Assembly: GCA_902805475.1 (NCBI GenBank) | Contig: CADCSX010000002.1 | Span: 3,472,001 to 3,536,000, forward strand | DNA: 64,000 nt | DNA from: Entonaema liquescens | Taxonomy: Eukaryota > Ascomycota > Sordariomycetes > Xylariales > Xylariaceae | Direction of reading: 5' to 3' | Shown here: positions 1 to 10,858 of the stretch, piece after piece | Layout: each line of letters begins with the position of its first letter | Position numbering within the stretch: position 1 is the first letter of the stretch | Notes under the pieces: model-generated | Told to the model about the DNA's origin: nothing | Seen by the model: only the letters and a program-made list of their open reading frames with translations | Database searches by the model: none | Position numbers and translations under genes: made by a program

Positions 1-1372
1 AATGTTCGCCTCTTCTCCTCTAACGTAATCGCATTTTCATCGCTGTCTACCCCTAAACTTCTGGAACCATCTAGTTCGTAGAGTTTTAGGAATTGGACTA
101 GGCGGAAGACTCGGCCCGCACTGAGCCATCCGCGGCGGTAATTGGTCTTTGCAAATTCATAGTATGTGATAAGAATCCATGCTTGTAAGTGCTCGACGTG
201 ACACATCGGAGAGTCAGTGCTGTTGAGATCTAGCTGGTCGAGCATGAACCGAGTCTTGGCGTAAAAGGACTCCTGAAGACCGCAGAATTGGCTGGAGAAG
301 GCTGTAGCCGACGTCAATATGGCATACTGCAGACATTGTTGAGGTTCACTGAGAGCATTTCCTTCGCTCATCCACCGAAAGGTTTTCGACTTATTAAGGA
401 TAGGAGCAATTGGATGAACACGGTCAAAATAAACCTGTATTCTTTGAAATAGTGTAAGCCACCTGGAAATGACACTTGGGGGGTCTGGAAAACCCACAAG
501 TCCGCTTTTGTAAGATCTGGTATGAAAACATCACTAACTGAGACTGGACTCTGTTTTGGTGATGGATACGACGCTGCTATGGTGGGTATGACTGGGAGCT
601 CAGAGAATAGCAACGGCGAGTGAGGTGCAGTCGCCGGCGGCCCCCATGCCAAAGGGATCGAACTATTGGGAGTTTGTTCTTGTTGGGACACATCCCAATC
701 AGGTACTACAACGAAAGCAGTTAAGTTACTACTTTCGCTCTAAAATCTTGACGTAGTTGTTGAAGATGTCTCGGATATGTCGGATATAAGATCGTACCAT
801 CCAACAGGAAGAATAGAAAAAGCAACACGTAAGTTTAAGGGACAGAGGGACGTACGGGAAAACTGTGTCGAAATGCCTTCCTTCGTTGGGGATTCTGCTG
901 CCAACACAAGCTCATGACCATTTGTCATTGGGCTATCTTCGGATTGCGATGTAGAGAGACGACGCTCTAATGCCACTACTTTGACGCTTAGCATTGATAC
1001 TTCAGTCAATCCTTGGTATGGCATACCGATGCGACTACGGAGTGCTCCTATGCTTCCTTTCTTTGGACCGCGAGGGACACGACGGTCGTTTACTTCGCAT
1101 GGGATTTGGGCATTGGCACATGCACCGCATTGTGGACGCTGCCTGTCACATCGAAGCTTTTTTTTACGGCACTCTTTTCCCGGTTCATCCAGTTAGTATT
1201 GGCTCCGAATAAAACTCTTTTGGTAGAAGTCCGATCGTCGACTTTGAATCATCATCTTTTCTAATCAACGGCCAATGCCGAATTCCCACTTGTGCTTCCG
1301 GGGGCTGAGACGTTAAAACATACCTTCACAGGCGTAGCCGGGCTGTTGACGTGGCTCGGCCCGTCCATACAT
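1..1372 (-). CDS. Zn2Cys6 fungal-specific transcription factor (partial, C-terminus beyond the left edge)
   Basis: This is a binuclear zinc-cluster regulator that continues past base 1. Exon 1 (1324-1372) starts MYGRAEP and ends at the first cysteine pair; a 150 nt intron (1174-1323) splits the cluster. Exon 2 (about 856-1173) supplies ECRKKKLRCD and CGACANAQIPC, completing the C-x2-C-x6-C-x5-C-x2-C-x6-C pattern, followed by a coiled-coil-like linker (VKVVALERRLS). A second intron is about 706-855 and a third lies near 430-500. The remaining exon reads into a fungal_trans (PF04082) middle-homology region: VYFDRVHPIAPILNK, then WLSAGRVFRLVQFLKLYELD. This start was chosen because it alone puts a Met in frame with the first Cys. 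Exon 3/4 borders are approximate. By position it could regulate the neighbouring FAD oxidase, acyltransferase and transporter, but that is inference. Confidence 0.8.
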
Positions 1373-2404
1373 AGCGTTCTGATTGCTTCACACGACCTTA
1401 GTGTCTCGAACAAGCTCGAAGCGACCGTTGGGTATGGGAGTTGAGTAGGTAGTAAGCTTATTTCATAGCTCTATCCCATGAGTGACGATCGGATCTCCAT
1501 TTACAAGATTGACATAGAAAAAAAGGCGCTGATTGCAGATCGACAATGCTATATGGCAAGAGAAGGATCTGGAATTAAAGTAGGGATGTACTGCTCGCTA
1601 AGGTGGTGGACGATACACATTAACGCCACGCGGAGCATATACCGTGAGGCTTATGAGCATTACCGAGACTCATTGAAACTTCATGAAGTATCATAAACAT
1701 AATCTACGCGTCGGGAAACGCTCCATTTGCATTTCATTGTAGTCATCTCGCAGTTTCTTGCGCAATTACCCAAGTAGGGGCTTCAGCTTAGATCCCAATT
1801 GTGGTTTATGGCCGGTTCCATCTGTGCGAGGCAACGGTAAACGGCATACACTGCGTGGCGCCCCGTGTCACGACAGTCCCATTACTTGCGTTGCTGTAGA
1901 ATCGCGCGTCTCTGACTTGCCATTCGGCATATGCCCCCACATCTCTTTAGCATGGATCTAAGATTCTATGTCATCGATGTGTCTCCATCGATCCGAGATC
2001 TGATACGGGGGTAGTACGAACTATTCCTAGTACCTAATGGAGAATGGAAGGGCGGCTGCATCCAAGGCCCTTGTGCCTTGATCCGACTACCGACATGATA
2101 ATCTTGTTTGACCATGATCATTCAATGCCCTATTGCTGAATCGGCCACATTGCTTCCGATCTCCGCTACGCGCGCGATGGCGTTCGAAGAAGTAGGAGGG
2201 AGATGGCTGAGAGTTAGATAGTTTATGTACCCAAGCCGTGTTCTAACGCCATCCTATTGGATTTGCATATGTTTGAATGGAGGCTAATGAATCTCTGCCA
2301 GAATACTAGCAGCCAACCAAATACGGGGGCTTCCCGTTATATTAGCAATAGAGCTATTTGTTTGTTCGTGGGGGTCAACTCATTTGACGTTGTAGGTCTT
2401 GTGT

Positions 2405-2465
2405 ATTAGTGCTGTGTACACAAGTTCGATGACGCACTCTTGTGCCTTGTGTAAACAGCACCAAT
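2405..2465. mobile_element. 61 bp palindromic remnant made of two MITE termini
   Basis: It starts ATTAGTGCTGTGTACACAAG and ends CTTGTGTAAACAGCACCAAT, so the terminal ~20 nt of the larger MITE (2792-3106) face each other across about 20 nt of spacer. It looks like an internal-deletion derivative or abortive copy of the same family. Both ends are slightly mutated relative to the full copies. Confidence 0.6.
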
Positions 2466-2791
2466 ACCTATAATTCTGGAACACCTAGTCATATTTGGCG
2501 TTAGAGATTCCTGAAGAGTAACATACACAGCAGCTTTTAGTTTATTGCCGATAGTTTCAATATCTTATCATTAAGACAGCAGTGAGTTCGGCCACTGTAT
2601 CATAATAAACTCCACGATTAACTGGCCGCGAGCTGTTCAAACCAAGCGGACAACTTATTCGAATTGTTTGATCATTGACGGTTCTAGACTCGTCCGTGCG
2701 TGTCTCAAGTCCGGAATATCATTGGTCTCACCCCACACTCTTCTGGCCACTGGAGAGCTCTTGTAAGCCACTCTATGACAACTTGTCCAAT

Positions 2792-3106
2792 ATTAGTGCT
2801 GTCTACACAAGTTCGACGTAGCACCTCCAAAGGGGTGCTGCGCATTGATTAAGGAAACGGGCAAGATTCGGGATTTAACCGAAATATTTCCGAATAAGTA
2901 TATTTCCCACGTATTTTAATGTATCTTATAATATTTCATAAATTTTTATTATTTTTTTTTCCTTTTCCAGAATTAGCAAGGGTCGGAATAATTTTTTATT
3001 GGTATTCAAAGTTTGGTATGCTATCCCTAATTATTGCCCGTTTCTTTAATTAATGCGCAGCACCCCCTTAGGGGTGCTACGTCGAACTTGTGTAGATAGC
3101 ACTAAT
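2792..3106 (+). mobile_element. MITE copy 1 (non-autonomous DNA transposon, ~73 bp terminal inverted repeats)
   Basis: A 315 bp element bounded by ATTAGTGCTGTCTACACAAG and its near-perfect inverse. The inverted repeats run about 73 bp inward to GAAACGGGCA and contain a small internal hairpin (AGCACC..GGGGTGCT). The core is AT-rich and non-coding. The ends sit on TA (ATTA/GTGC..GCAC/TAAT), consistent with a TA target duplication as in Tc1/mariner/Fot1 types. A second copy at 6915-7226 has the same ends with an inverted core, and a degraded third lies near 41.6 kb. No transposase is present in the window. Confidence 0.85.
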
Positions 3107-3495
3107 AATGATTTGGTTTGAGACAAGATAGGAAAGGGGACGGATGGAAAGATATCTGCATTGCGTTAACTATTACCCCCTACTATTTTTCCTTGGCATG
3201 CCTTGAACTATGATGTTCATGGTAACTTCTGTTCTGTATCACTTAGGTACTTATTTAGGGACCTTAAATGACTTGATTAGGATCACATAACTTCAATCTA
3301 CGTTACATTATAGGGTACTTGGACTACGATAGCATGTAGCTAGCATAAATAGCTTTGCTGATAGGAATTTTATATTTAAACCACTACTCGAGGTCTCCCG
3401 AATGGCAACGTGAATTACCTAGTCTATGGAAAGGGTGACCTATTTCTTGTTCTAGTCTAATAAGTTGCCTAGCAGGAATCATGTATACAGTTGAA

Positions 3496-5096
3496 CTAAA
3501 CATTCTTGTCCGTAATGATTGGGTTAAAGTATCGGAAGCGGTTTGAAGGGTCGTATTTGGCCTTAAGGTTACGAAGTCTCTCCAGGCGCCATGACTCGTG
3601 GCCATATATCTGTTCTAGAGGCTCGAAACCATTGGCATAATTGACATAAGCGTGGATGGGCCGACCCGGTTGGCCTTCAATCCATTGGTTTCTAACCTCG
3701 GCCGCCCATTCCTCTACAGCATCTTTTAGGCTTGGGTCTTCATCAGGGACGACTGTTTGGAACAGCATCAAGAAATGATTAGAGCGGGCAGGAAAGGCGG
3801 AGTCGTCCGGGTTTTGAGCTGTGACGGCCTCATCAGAATAGGCTTCATGTAGGATATTACCTCCTGCAGCCAACAGTGGATTGCTGGCCGCACGTCGCTT
3901 GTAGCCATCAAATATAAGACGTTCAGCCGTTATATTGTATACCTCAAGATTTGTAGTAGTAGCGATCCTAAGTTGGTTGTCTTGGCAGAGGGTGCTTTCT
4001 TCATTAGTGGCTTGAGCGTAGGAAATCCCCGGATACGGTACATCGTCAAATTCTTCATAGGCCGCTTCGATGGCATTGAATGGAGCCAAGTGTTTTTCAG
4101 CTTCTTCCGCCGACCCGCGATAAGCGAAGGTCCAAAAGATGACGGGTTCTTTTTCAATGATTGTTGTGTTCATCTGGAAGTTTCCGAAATTGAGAGCCAT
4201 GTTAACCGGCGTCTTGCCATTGCTGTGAAAAACATTGAGAGCTTTGAAAACTTCTTCAAGCTTGTCACCCTTCCAGATGTAGTTATGATAGTGCCATGTA
4301 TCCGGGCCTCGGGGAAAGATATTCATCTCGAAGCTCGTTACAATGCCAAAGTTGTGACCTGCGCCCTTCATAGCCCAGAGGAGGTCACTATAGCTATCTT
4401 TATTGACACGAATAGCAGTACCATCCGCTAAAACAAGATTTAGCTGCAGGATATTATCGCTAATCATGCCGTACAAGCCTTGATGCCGATTATAACCACC
4501 TCCGAGGCCGGGACCCATCATACCGACACAATCGCAGGACCCAGTGGTGGTGACATAGCCTCGATCCCAAAGGTATCTCAAGGCCTGGCCATCGTAGACA
4601 CCTCCTCCAAACCAGGCAGATTTACCGCTCGGCTGAATATCAATGTTTCGAAGATTCTTCAGATTAATCTGAACACCATTGAAGTAACCGAGACTTTGGG
4701 AAGCTCCATGAGCACGATTAACAGCCAGGAACTCAAGACTATTTTCATTACAGTATTTCACCTTAGGCCATTATTAGCGAACTAAACTTATATAACAATA
4801 TTCATAATACTTACAATGAGCGAGATATCTGACTCTTCGCCGGGTTCGACGACAACTTGAATCTTGGGTATGGCAAAGATATTCCATCTTGTAGTAGCCT
4901 CAGGGTAGCGATCATCATCCGGCCCAAAGATAGAAGTTGTGTTTGAGAGCTGGCTACCAAGCTCCCCCTGAACTTGTGTGGCCTTCAGCTGACGCCGGGT
5001 AAAAGGGGACGATTGAAAGTATCTAGGAATACTAGCACCCGCTGCGAGGGTCCCGAAAAGGGCGAGGTTGCACACGAACCGAATAGAGTTCTTCAT
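3496..5096 (-). CDS. Secreted FAD-linked oxidoreductase, berberine-bridge-enzyme (BBE) type
   Basis: Two exons (4815-5096 and 3496-4761) joined across a 53 nt GTAAGT..AG intron give about 515 residues, the usual size. The N-terminus (MKNSIRFVCNLALFGTLAAG) is a signal peptide. The FAD_binding_4 domain follows: the conserved His in NRAHGAS (about 112) and the Cys of TGSCDCVG (about 170) are the two expected 8-alpha-histidyl and 6-S-cysteinyl FAD attachment sites, followed by GPGLGGGYNR. The C-terminus (YGHESWRLERLRNLKAKYDP) is a BBE domain. Such enzymes oxidise alcohols, amines or C-H bonds, often in secondary-metabolite pathways. The substrate is unknown. The gene is isolated and bracketed by two inverted MITE copies. 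Confidence 0.9.
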
Positions 5097-7745
5097 ATTG
5101 AAAGTTATGAGAAGTCTTATGAGGCCTACAACAAAGGCGTAGTGAGTGTAGACAAGATTTACAAGAAGCGACTTAGCTGCAATATATAATAGTCTCTACG
5201 TTCTCTAAGCCCGCATCGATAAAGCATGGATACCGCCCTGGGAGGTAGCTAAAATGCCAACTGGTAAGCCACGCGTATCTCAACATCCGATGACTAAATT
5301 CAAAGAGGCCGTATCACATCAGCGCGCCATATATTCATGGCTACAGGGATTGATTCGACTCTGAATATTGAATCGCTAGATGAGCAACAATCCTAAGTTC
5401 AAGGGTCCATGCTTTCATCGTGTAAGTACCTCTACCTATACAAAGGATATTGGTATCGGTACAATTGTTTTCCCGCCGCTGAAATGTTAGTAAATTTCCG
5501 ACTGATCAGCCCTTAGAGCTCAGACCAATTACATAGCCCACTGAGCGGTCAGAACCTTGATGCGATTGAAATGTGGGAATTGAGGCGTGGATACGCGGGA
5601 AGCTATCGCGACCCCAAGACGGAACATATCTTTACCACGTTGGGTGTAAGTCTATCCTATAAGACCCATTTGATAATGAATTCAATTATTATCTAATATA
5701 TACTCTAAAGTTTCTGACAGAAGATAGAACAATTATCTTTTCTAGTTTGATTAAAGCTACTACGATGTTCCTAAGTATCTCCATACGTCTGTGACTTTGA
5801 CCTAATTAAGTGGCATCTTTGGCATAGGATTCAATCGCCACCATGAAAAAGTAAGCAGCCGCTTACTAGCTCCATGGGGCGTCGGCCTCAAGGGTTGCTG
5901 TCTTAACGCTAGTATTTTATATTTGCTTATTTCACTGGGGATTCCTGGCAGTACCTGGTCGAAGCTTTCCCCGTCAACGGTCTGCTTACACGAGTAAGAG
6001 CTGAATCAACACACTCGCTTACTTCCATAAGACTCATATTTACATGCTGAGTCTAGAGTAGAGTTTAGTTGACAAGCCTGTTTATGTCCGAATTCCATCG
6101 GACTAATTTGCCTTATCATGATGGTATAGTAATGCAACATCCTAGACACAACATAGGACACTAATAGACAATGCAAAGCCATGCTTCGTGGTATTGGTGT
6201 CTTACTCCTTCTTTAAAGAGAAAAAAAAAACCCTAATGTGATTATAAAACGTGATCCAAAGGGATGACCACATAAAAATAATGAGCGATTCGGAATGATA
6301 CCTACTAATTACCTAAGATGTGGTTATCTTTATGTTATACTCGGATCCGCATTTGGTAAAATTCTAAGTCAGAATTAGGGTGGAACTACCTAGTTACTAC
6401 TCTAGGCACACATATTTGGATAGGAGTTGAACTTACATTGCCGCGGGAAGCAACTCAAGAATTAAGAACAGGAGTCCTACTCTCCAAAGCAATATATTCC
6501 TAAATAGGTCGAAACTCGTCGTGTCCAGATATCTCTATCGTCAAGATTCGGTCCAGACCATCTACCCGGCCAAAATTTTGTGAGCAATTTTGTAATAGGT
6601 TGGAGATATTATTAGCCATATATGAGAGTACTCGAAAAATATCTAATTACTTAACAGTACTCATGAAATTATACTTCGTATAACCAGTATGGTATAAGTT
6701 CAACCTCTTATCCCCTAACCCCTATCTTATCTCCTGTCAGACAATGTCAATGCTTCCAAGTCAGACGCAAGATGTAAGAATTAAGTTCTAAGCTTACTTC
6801 TTGCTTATATTAACGTCGAGCTCATTTGAGGCAAGCTTCAAGATGGTCTAGAGCTCTATTGTCAAAAAACCTTACGAACCGCATAAGTCCTAGGATTCGC
6901 TTCCTTTAGTACTGTTAGTGCTGTCTACACAAGTTCGACGTAGCACCCCCAAGAGGGTGCTGCGCATTGATTGAGGAAACGGGCAGTAATTAGAAATAAC
7001 GTACCAAACTTTAAATACCAATAAAAAGTTATTCCGACCCTTGCTAATTCTGGAAAAGGAAAAAAAATAATGAAATTTTATAAAATATCATAAGATACAT
7101 CAAAATACGTGGGAAACACACTTATTTGGAAGTATTTCGGTTAAATCCCGAATCTTGCCCGTTTCCTTAATCAATGCGCAGCACCCCCTTAGGGGTGCTA
7201 CGTCGAACTTGTGTAGACAGCACTAATGCTTGAAACTCAACATTGGCGCGGTCAGTTAACATAATGCCGTTTATCCAGCGTATGACTCGCCCTCGGCGCC
7301 GTGGCCAGGTTCTTGGCTTTGGAACGACGATATGATTGGTGTCACAAGGCAAACCAAAAGGTGAGGACACAACTTCGTTGTTCCGCAAGGAACTCTAACC
7401 AAGGAAGCTCTGAAGTCAGAGCTATACATACAAAACAGTTTCTTTGTTCTAAGGAGGTCTCAAGTGAGACCCCTGACAATTGGTAAGGAGTAGTCTGCTA
7501 GATTCCCGTTACTACCTAGTCTAAGAACGAATAACCTGAGAACTATCACTACCAGGAACCAAGCTAATAGACCAAGGTGGACTTTCAGATCATATATGAT
7601 ATTGAGGAACGAACGACAAGCTGCATAAGATGACAACTAACCTAGAGAGGAATTACATTTGTCGGTAGATTGTGAGCAAACATAACGACCTTAATCAAAT
7701 TCTAAGCACGATATGGTCTCTCTCATCACTTCACAGGCCGCCGAA
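5097..7745. other. AT-rich intergenic region, no gene seen apart from a MITE
   Basis: About 2.6 kb with no open frame longer than about 75 codons. Two short frames at 7167-7388 and 7301-7486 overlap or abut the MITE terminus and are not credible genes. It holds MITE copy 2 (6915-7226). Confidence 0.6.
6915..7226 (-). mobile_element. MITE copy 2, opposite orientation to copy 1
   Basis: About 312 bp, same termini (TTAGTGCTGTCTACACAAG and inverse) and same hairpin-bearing ~73 bp inverted repeats as the copy at 2792-3106. Its AT-rich core is the reverse complement of that copy's core, so it is inserted in the other direction. Divergence from copy 1 is low, implying fairly recent activity. Confidence 0.85.
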
Positions 7746-9191
7746 TTAACCAACGTACTCAGCCGCTGCTCCCCATTCTTTATCCGTACTCAGGTCTGCC
7801 AAGTCCCTCTCGCTCAAGCATACGAGGATAGGCAAGTACTGGGACTTGTCTTCTGGTGGTAGAACGTACATGACCCCGCCGAAAGGTGCTAAGTTAGGTC
7901 GCCTCATCAGCGTGGGTTTGCCCAGAATGCCAAAACCGACAGAGCTGCTAGCTAGCTGAGCAACAGAAGAGGAGCCAACATCAAGGGCTGGATTAAGGCC
8001 GCCCCCATATACCAGGCTCCCTTTATCAGCAACACCGGCCACAAAGGTAGCATAGCTGCGCACCGCCCACTCGTTGGCCGACTGATTGAGGTCAGCTCTA
8101 AGGCGAGATGCTATAGCAGATAATGTCAATCCCGGCGACGCTAAGTCGCGGTACGAAAAACGCGTAATAGCGTGGTGGATCATTTGCCCCATGTATCCAG
8201 GTGGGCAACCGACAGCGGCGCGAACATCAATTGCTCGGCAGAACTTGGACACGGCTGACGGATCCACAGTGCCATTGGCGACGCGTACAGAAGCAAGTCG
8301 CTTCCAATAGAATGCGCACAATGCGTCATTGCTGGATATATAAGTTACAGCCGGATCAAATTCCTCTTTAATCGATGCGGCCGCCTTAATCTTAGGTATG
8401 GCTTTCTGGTGAACGCGGATACAAGCCCATTTCAATGGCGAAGCAGGGAGCGTCGACGGTGGCGCAGGCGTTGGCGTGAATGCCGATCTCAGGAGATAAC
8501 TATGGTCGCGAATCGGTTGCCCAGGCTCTAGTAGAGGAATAACCTTTGTTCTGTCGATGTTGGCTTGATCGACAAAAGCCTGTGGAATATTTTTGCCTTG
8601 CATCGCCATCGCGAGGAGTGAAGCGAAGACGAATATCCCACTTGTATCCACTATATTATGCTGGTTAGAGAAGTTGATGATCACACCGCCCTTGATGAAG
8701 TTTGCTTGAACTGCCACCACAGGTGCAAACCCCATCTGCTCGACGTTATACCCCATAGGGAAGCCGGGGAAAGGACATAGAATATTGCCATCGAGTGAAC
8801 CGAGAGGACCTCCTCGTTGTACTATGTCGTCGTAAGAAGGACAGACATCCGTACAGTCCTTCACGTAGAGGATATCGGCACTAGAAATGCCTGAGGGCAA
8901 CGGTCGTGTTCTGATTATCCCTGAATTGCCTGCCCCTTGCCCTTCGTGAACGACCTGTTCACCGAGCCAAGGGATCTTTGAAATAATTTGGTTCATTGCG
9001 TCTTTCAACGCTGTAACAACGGAATCCTGAGATACCTCAGGACTCAGGGGGAAAATGGCCAAGACATGACTATACGTCTTTAGCTGAGGGAACTGACCAA
9101 CGACATCTTGGAAGCGACTTGCCGTATCGTTGATTGCGTGAGTATCTCCCAGCCCTAAAGCGGATTGCGGTAGAATCGGACCAGACTGCAT
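7746..9191 (-). CDS. BAHD/Tri101-like acyl-CoA-dependent O-acyltransferase
   Basis: A single-exon 481-residue protein of the transferase family (PF02458), resembling fungal trichothecene 3-O-acetyltransferase-like enzymes in length and layout. The catalytic HxxxD is visible as QHNIVDTSG (His178, Asp182). The C-terminal region has SSVGFGILGKP where the family's structural DFGxGxP motif is expected; the Asp is replaced by Val. There is no signal peptide, so cytosolic action is expected, transferring an acyl group to a hydroxyl of a small molecule. Neighbours are the FAD oxidase and an MFS exporter, which suggests metabolite decoration or self-protection. The acceptor cannot be deduced. The intact frame and N-terminal position support the ATG at 9191. 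Confidence 0.88.
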   Translation of the reverse strand: MQSGPILPQSALGLGDTHAINDTASRFQDVVGQFPQLKTYSHVLAIFPLSPEVSQDSVVTALKDAMNQIISKIPWLGEQVVHEGQGAGNSGIIRTRPLPSGISSADILYVKDCTDVCPSYDDIVQRGGPLGSLDGNILCPFPGFPMGYNVEQMGFAPVVAVQANFIKGGVIINFSNQHNIVDTSGIFVFASLLAMAMQGKNIPQAFVDQANIDRTKVIPLLEPGQPIRDHSYLLRSAFTPTPAPPSTLPASPLKWACIRVHQKAIPKIKAAASIKEEFDPAVTYISSNDALCAFYWKRLASVRVANGTVDPSAVSKFCRAIDVRAAVGCPPGYMGQMIHHAITRFSYRDLASPGLTLSAIASRLRADLNQSANEWAVRSYATFVAGVADKGSLVYGGGLNPALDVGSSSVAQLASSSVGFGILGKPTLMRRPNLAPFGGVMYVLPPEDKSQYLPILVCLSERDLADLSTDKEWGAAAEYVG

Positions 9192-10858
9192 AGTGAGTAT
9201 GTAGATAATTCAGAATCGTATCAATACAGGTATAGCAACTCTAAATTGTTCTATCCTGGATTCCTTTCCCGTCTAAATATACTATCCTTCAACATCTTTA
9301 TAAGGTGCTAGTCGCTCCGTAATCAGCTATCTTGACATCATTCGATTCGATCGACTCGGTAAGGAAAGGAATAACTCCGGCGCCTATCTTCACGACCGAG
9401 TAAATAAGATGGCTCGTCACATGAGAGGTTCCTCGGAATGAGTTTTTACAAACCGAATTGTCTTAACAGGTATCTTAACGGTCCAAATGTCCGAGGGGGT
9501 TATCTCCGTGTAGGGCGATATCACAAACCTATAGCCTTCGGGCTTACTCTTCGATTCTTAGGTTTATAGTCCATTAGGGTAGGTCCATCCGGTAAGCACG
9601 AAATCAGTATTATTTCGCCCTTAATACAAACGTAACACATGAAAATAAGAGTGATATCAGAAAGTGTGAATCATTAAAACTCTTCAGTACCTACCTAGAT
9701 ACCTACATATAGGTACATGGGAAAAGGATAGGTTGAGACGGCGCGGAATATAAGCCGTATGTAATTGGAGGTATACCCCTATTGGGATTTGAGAATAATC
9801 TAATAGTAATAACGAGCGTTCGCTAGTTATATTTTTCAAGCTTATGTTAAACTTCATGTCACTTAAAAACTAAATTTAATCAACACATCGAGAAAAAATA
9901 CCAAATGCCTACCTACCTCATAACGTACTGGCTTAAGTACGAGCGATATAGGGTTTGACTAAGTTGTAAGCTACTTCGCCTGGGCTATTTACAGAAGTGC
10001 ATATCTTTACAGTATAAAAGTTAATACGCCCCAGGAATTCATATATAATGTATTACAGATTCCATCATACTAAGCAAAGCTTTCACCACTACCTAATGAG
10101 CTGGGCGTCGTCGTGGGGTAATACGGCTCATAGCCGACAGCCTTGATAATTTGATGTTAGTACTTCTATATGGGGTCAATTAGAAGTACCGTTGCACTAT
10201 ATGATTAATCTCAAAGGTCAATGCAGCTATCCAACAGGTCATATATCAGGTTGTTTATTTGAGCGAGAGGACTTTAACCACACAGAGACCACAGGTGCCT
10301 AAAGTATGACTAAAAACTCCGAAAACTGTGTCACCAGGCTTGCCGTCTTACCGAACGCTATATTGTGGCCTGTTCTGTATCAACTATAATAGAATATGAC
10401 GTATAAACATGAGCTGAGCAGACTTATTAACACTCCATCCCGGAGTTATGCTAGGTTGAGTATAGGTTTCGGGTAGCGAAGTGTTGATATACCGCAATCC
10501 CCAGCACATTATCCGGCATCATGAGTTGCCCCATCTTCTAAGGACCATCGTTCATTTTTGAGTCTAAGTGTACATGCAGACATAAACAACACAAGGACAC
10601 ACTCAAAGTAGACGGTTGTCCCCTTAACGAAGACGATTGGCTAGGAAAACTTGGAATATCAAGTAATGATCTATTTCCTTCAGTCGTCTATGTAGACCAT
10701 CCCGTTCGCCATACCCTTCGTATTCATCATCAGAACGCGCGGCAGAACCTAGAGGCTTATCTAGCTTCTCAGTGTTACGTATCAGGGGAGAAGGCAACCC
10801 TAACACGCTATCCAAACTATAGCGATATTGGAATTTCTCATCGCACTTGGAAAATGAA
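9192..10858. other. Intergenic region between divergent acyltransferase and MFS genes
   Basis: About 1.7 kb of AT-rich DNA serving as a bidirectional promoter region. It has TAGGTA/ACCTACC motifs around 9690-9720. The only notable open frame (10624-10815, minus) has no motif and is rejected. Nothing else is recognised. Confidence 0.5.

Larger units (their letters stand above)
1373..3495. other. AT-rich intergenic region with MITE sequences, no gene seen
   Basis: About 2.1 kb between the regulator and the FAD oxidase. Short open frames at 1478-1696 and 1758-1961 have no recognisable motif and I do not call them genes. The region holds a 61 bp palindromic mini-element (2405-2465) and a full MITE (2792-3106), listed separately. 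Confidence 0.6.

Noticed and set aside
1478..1961. Two small plus-strand proteins downstream of the regulator promoter
   Set aside because: Both under 75 codons, no domain, no intron signals extending them, and unremarkable codon use.
7167..7388. Small minus-strand protein
   Set aside because: It overlaps the terminal repeat of MITE copy 2 and has no protein motif.
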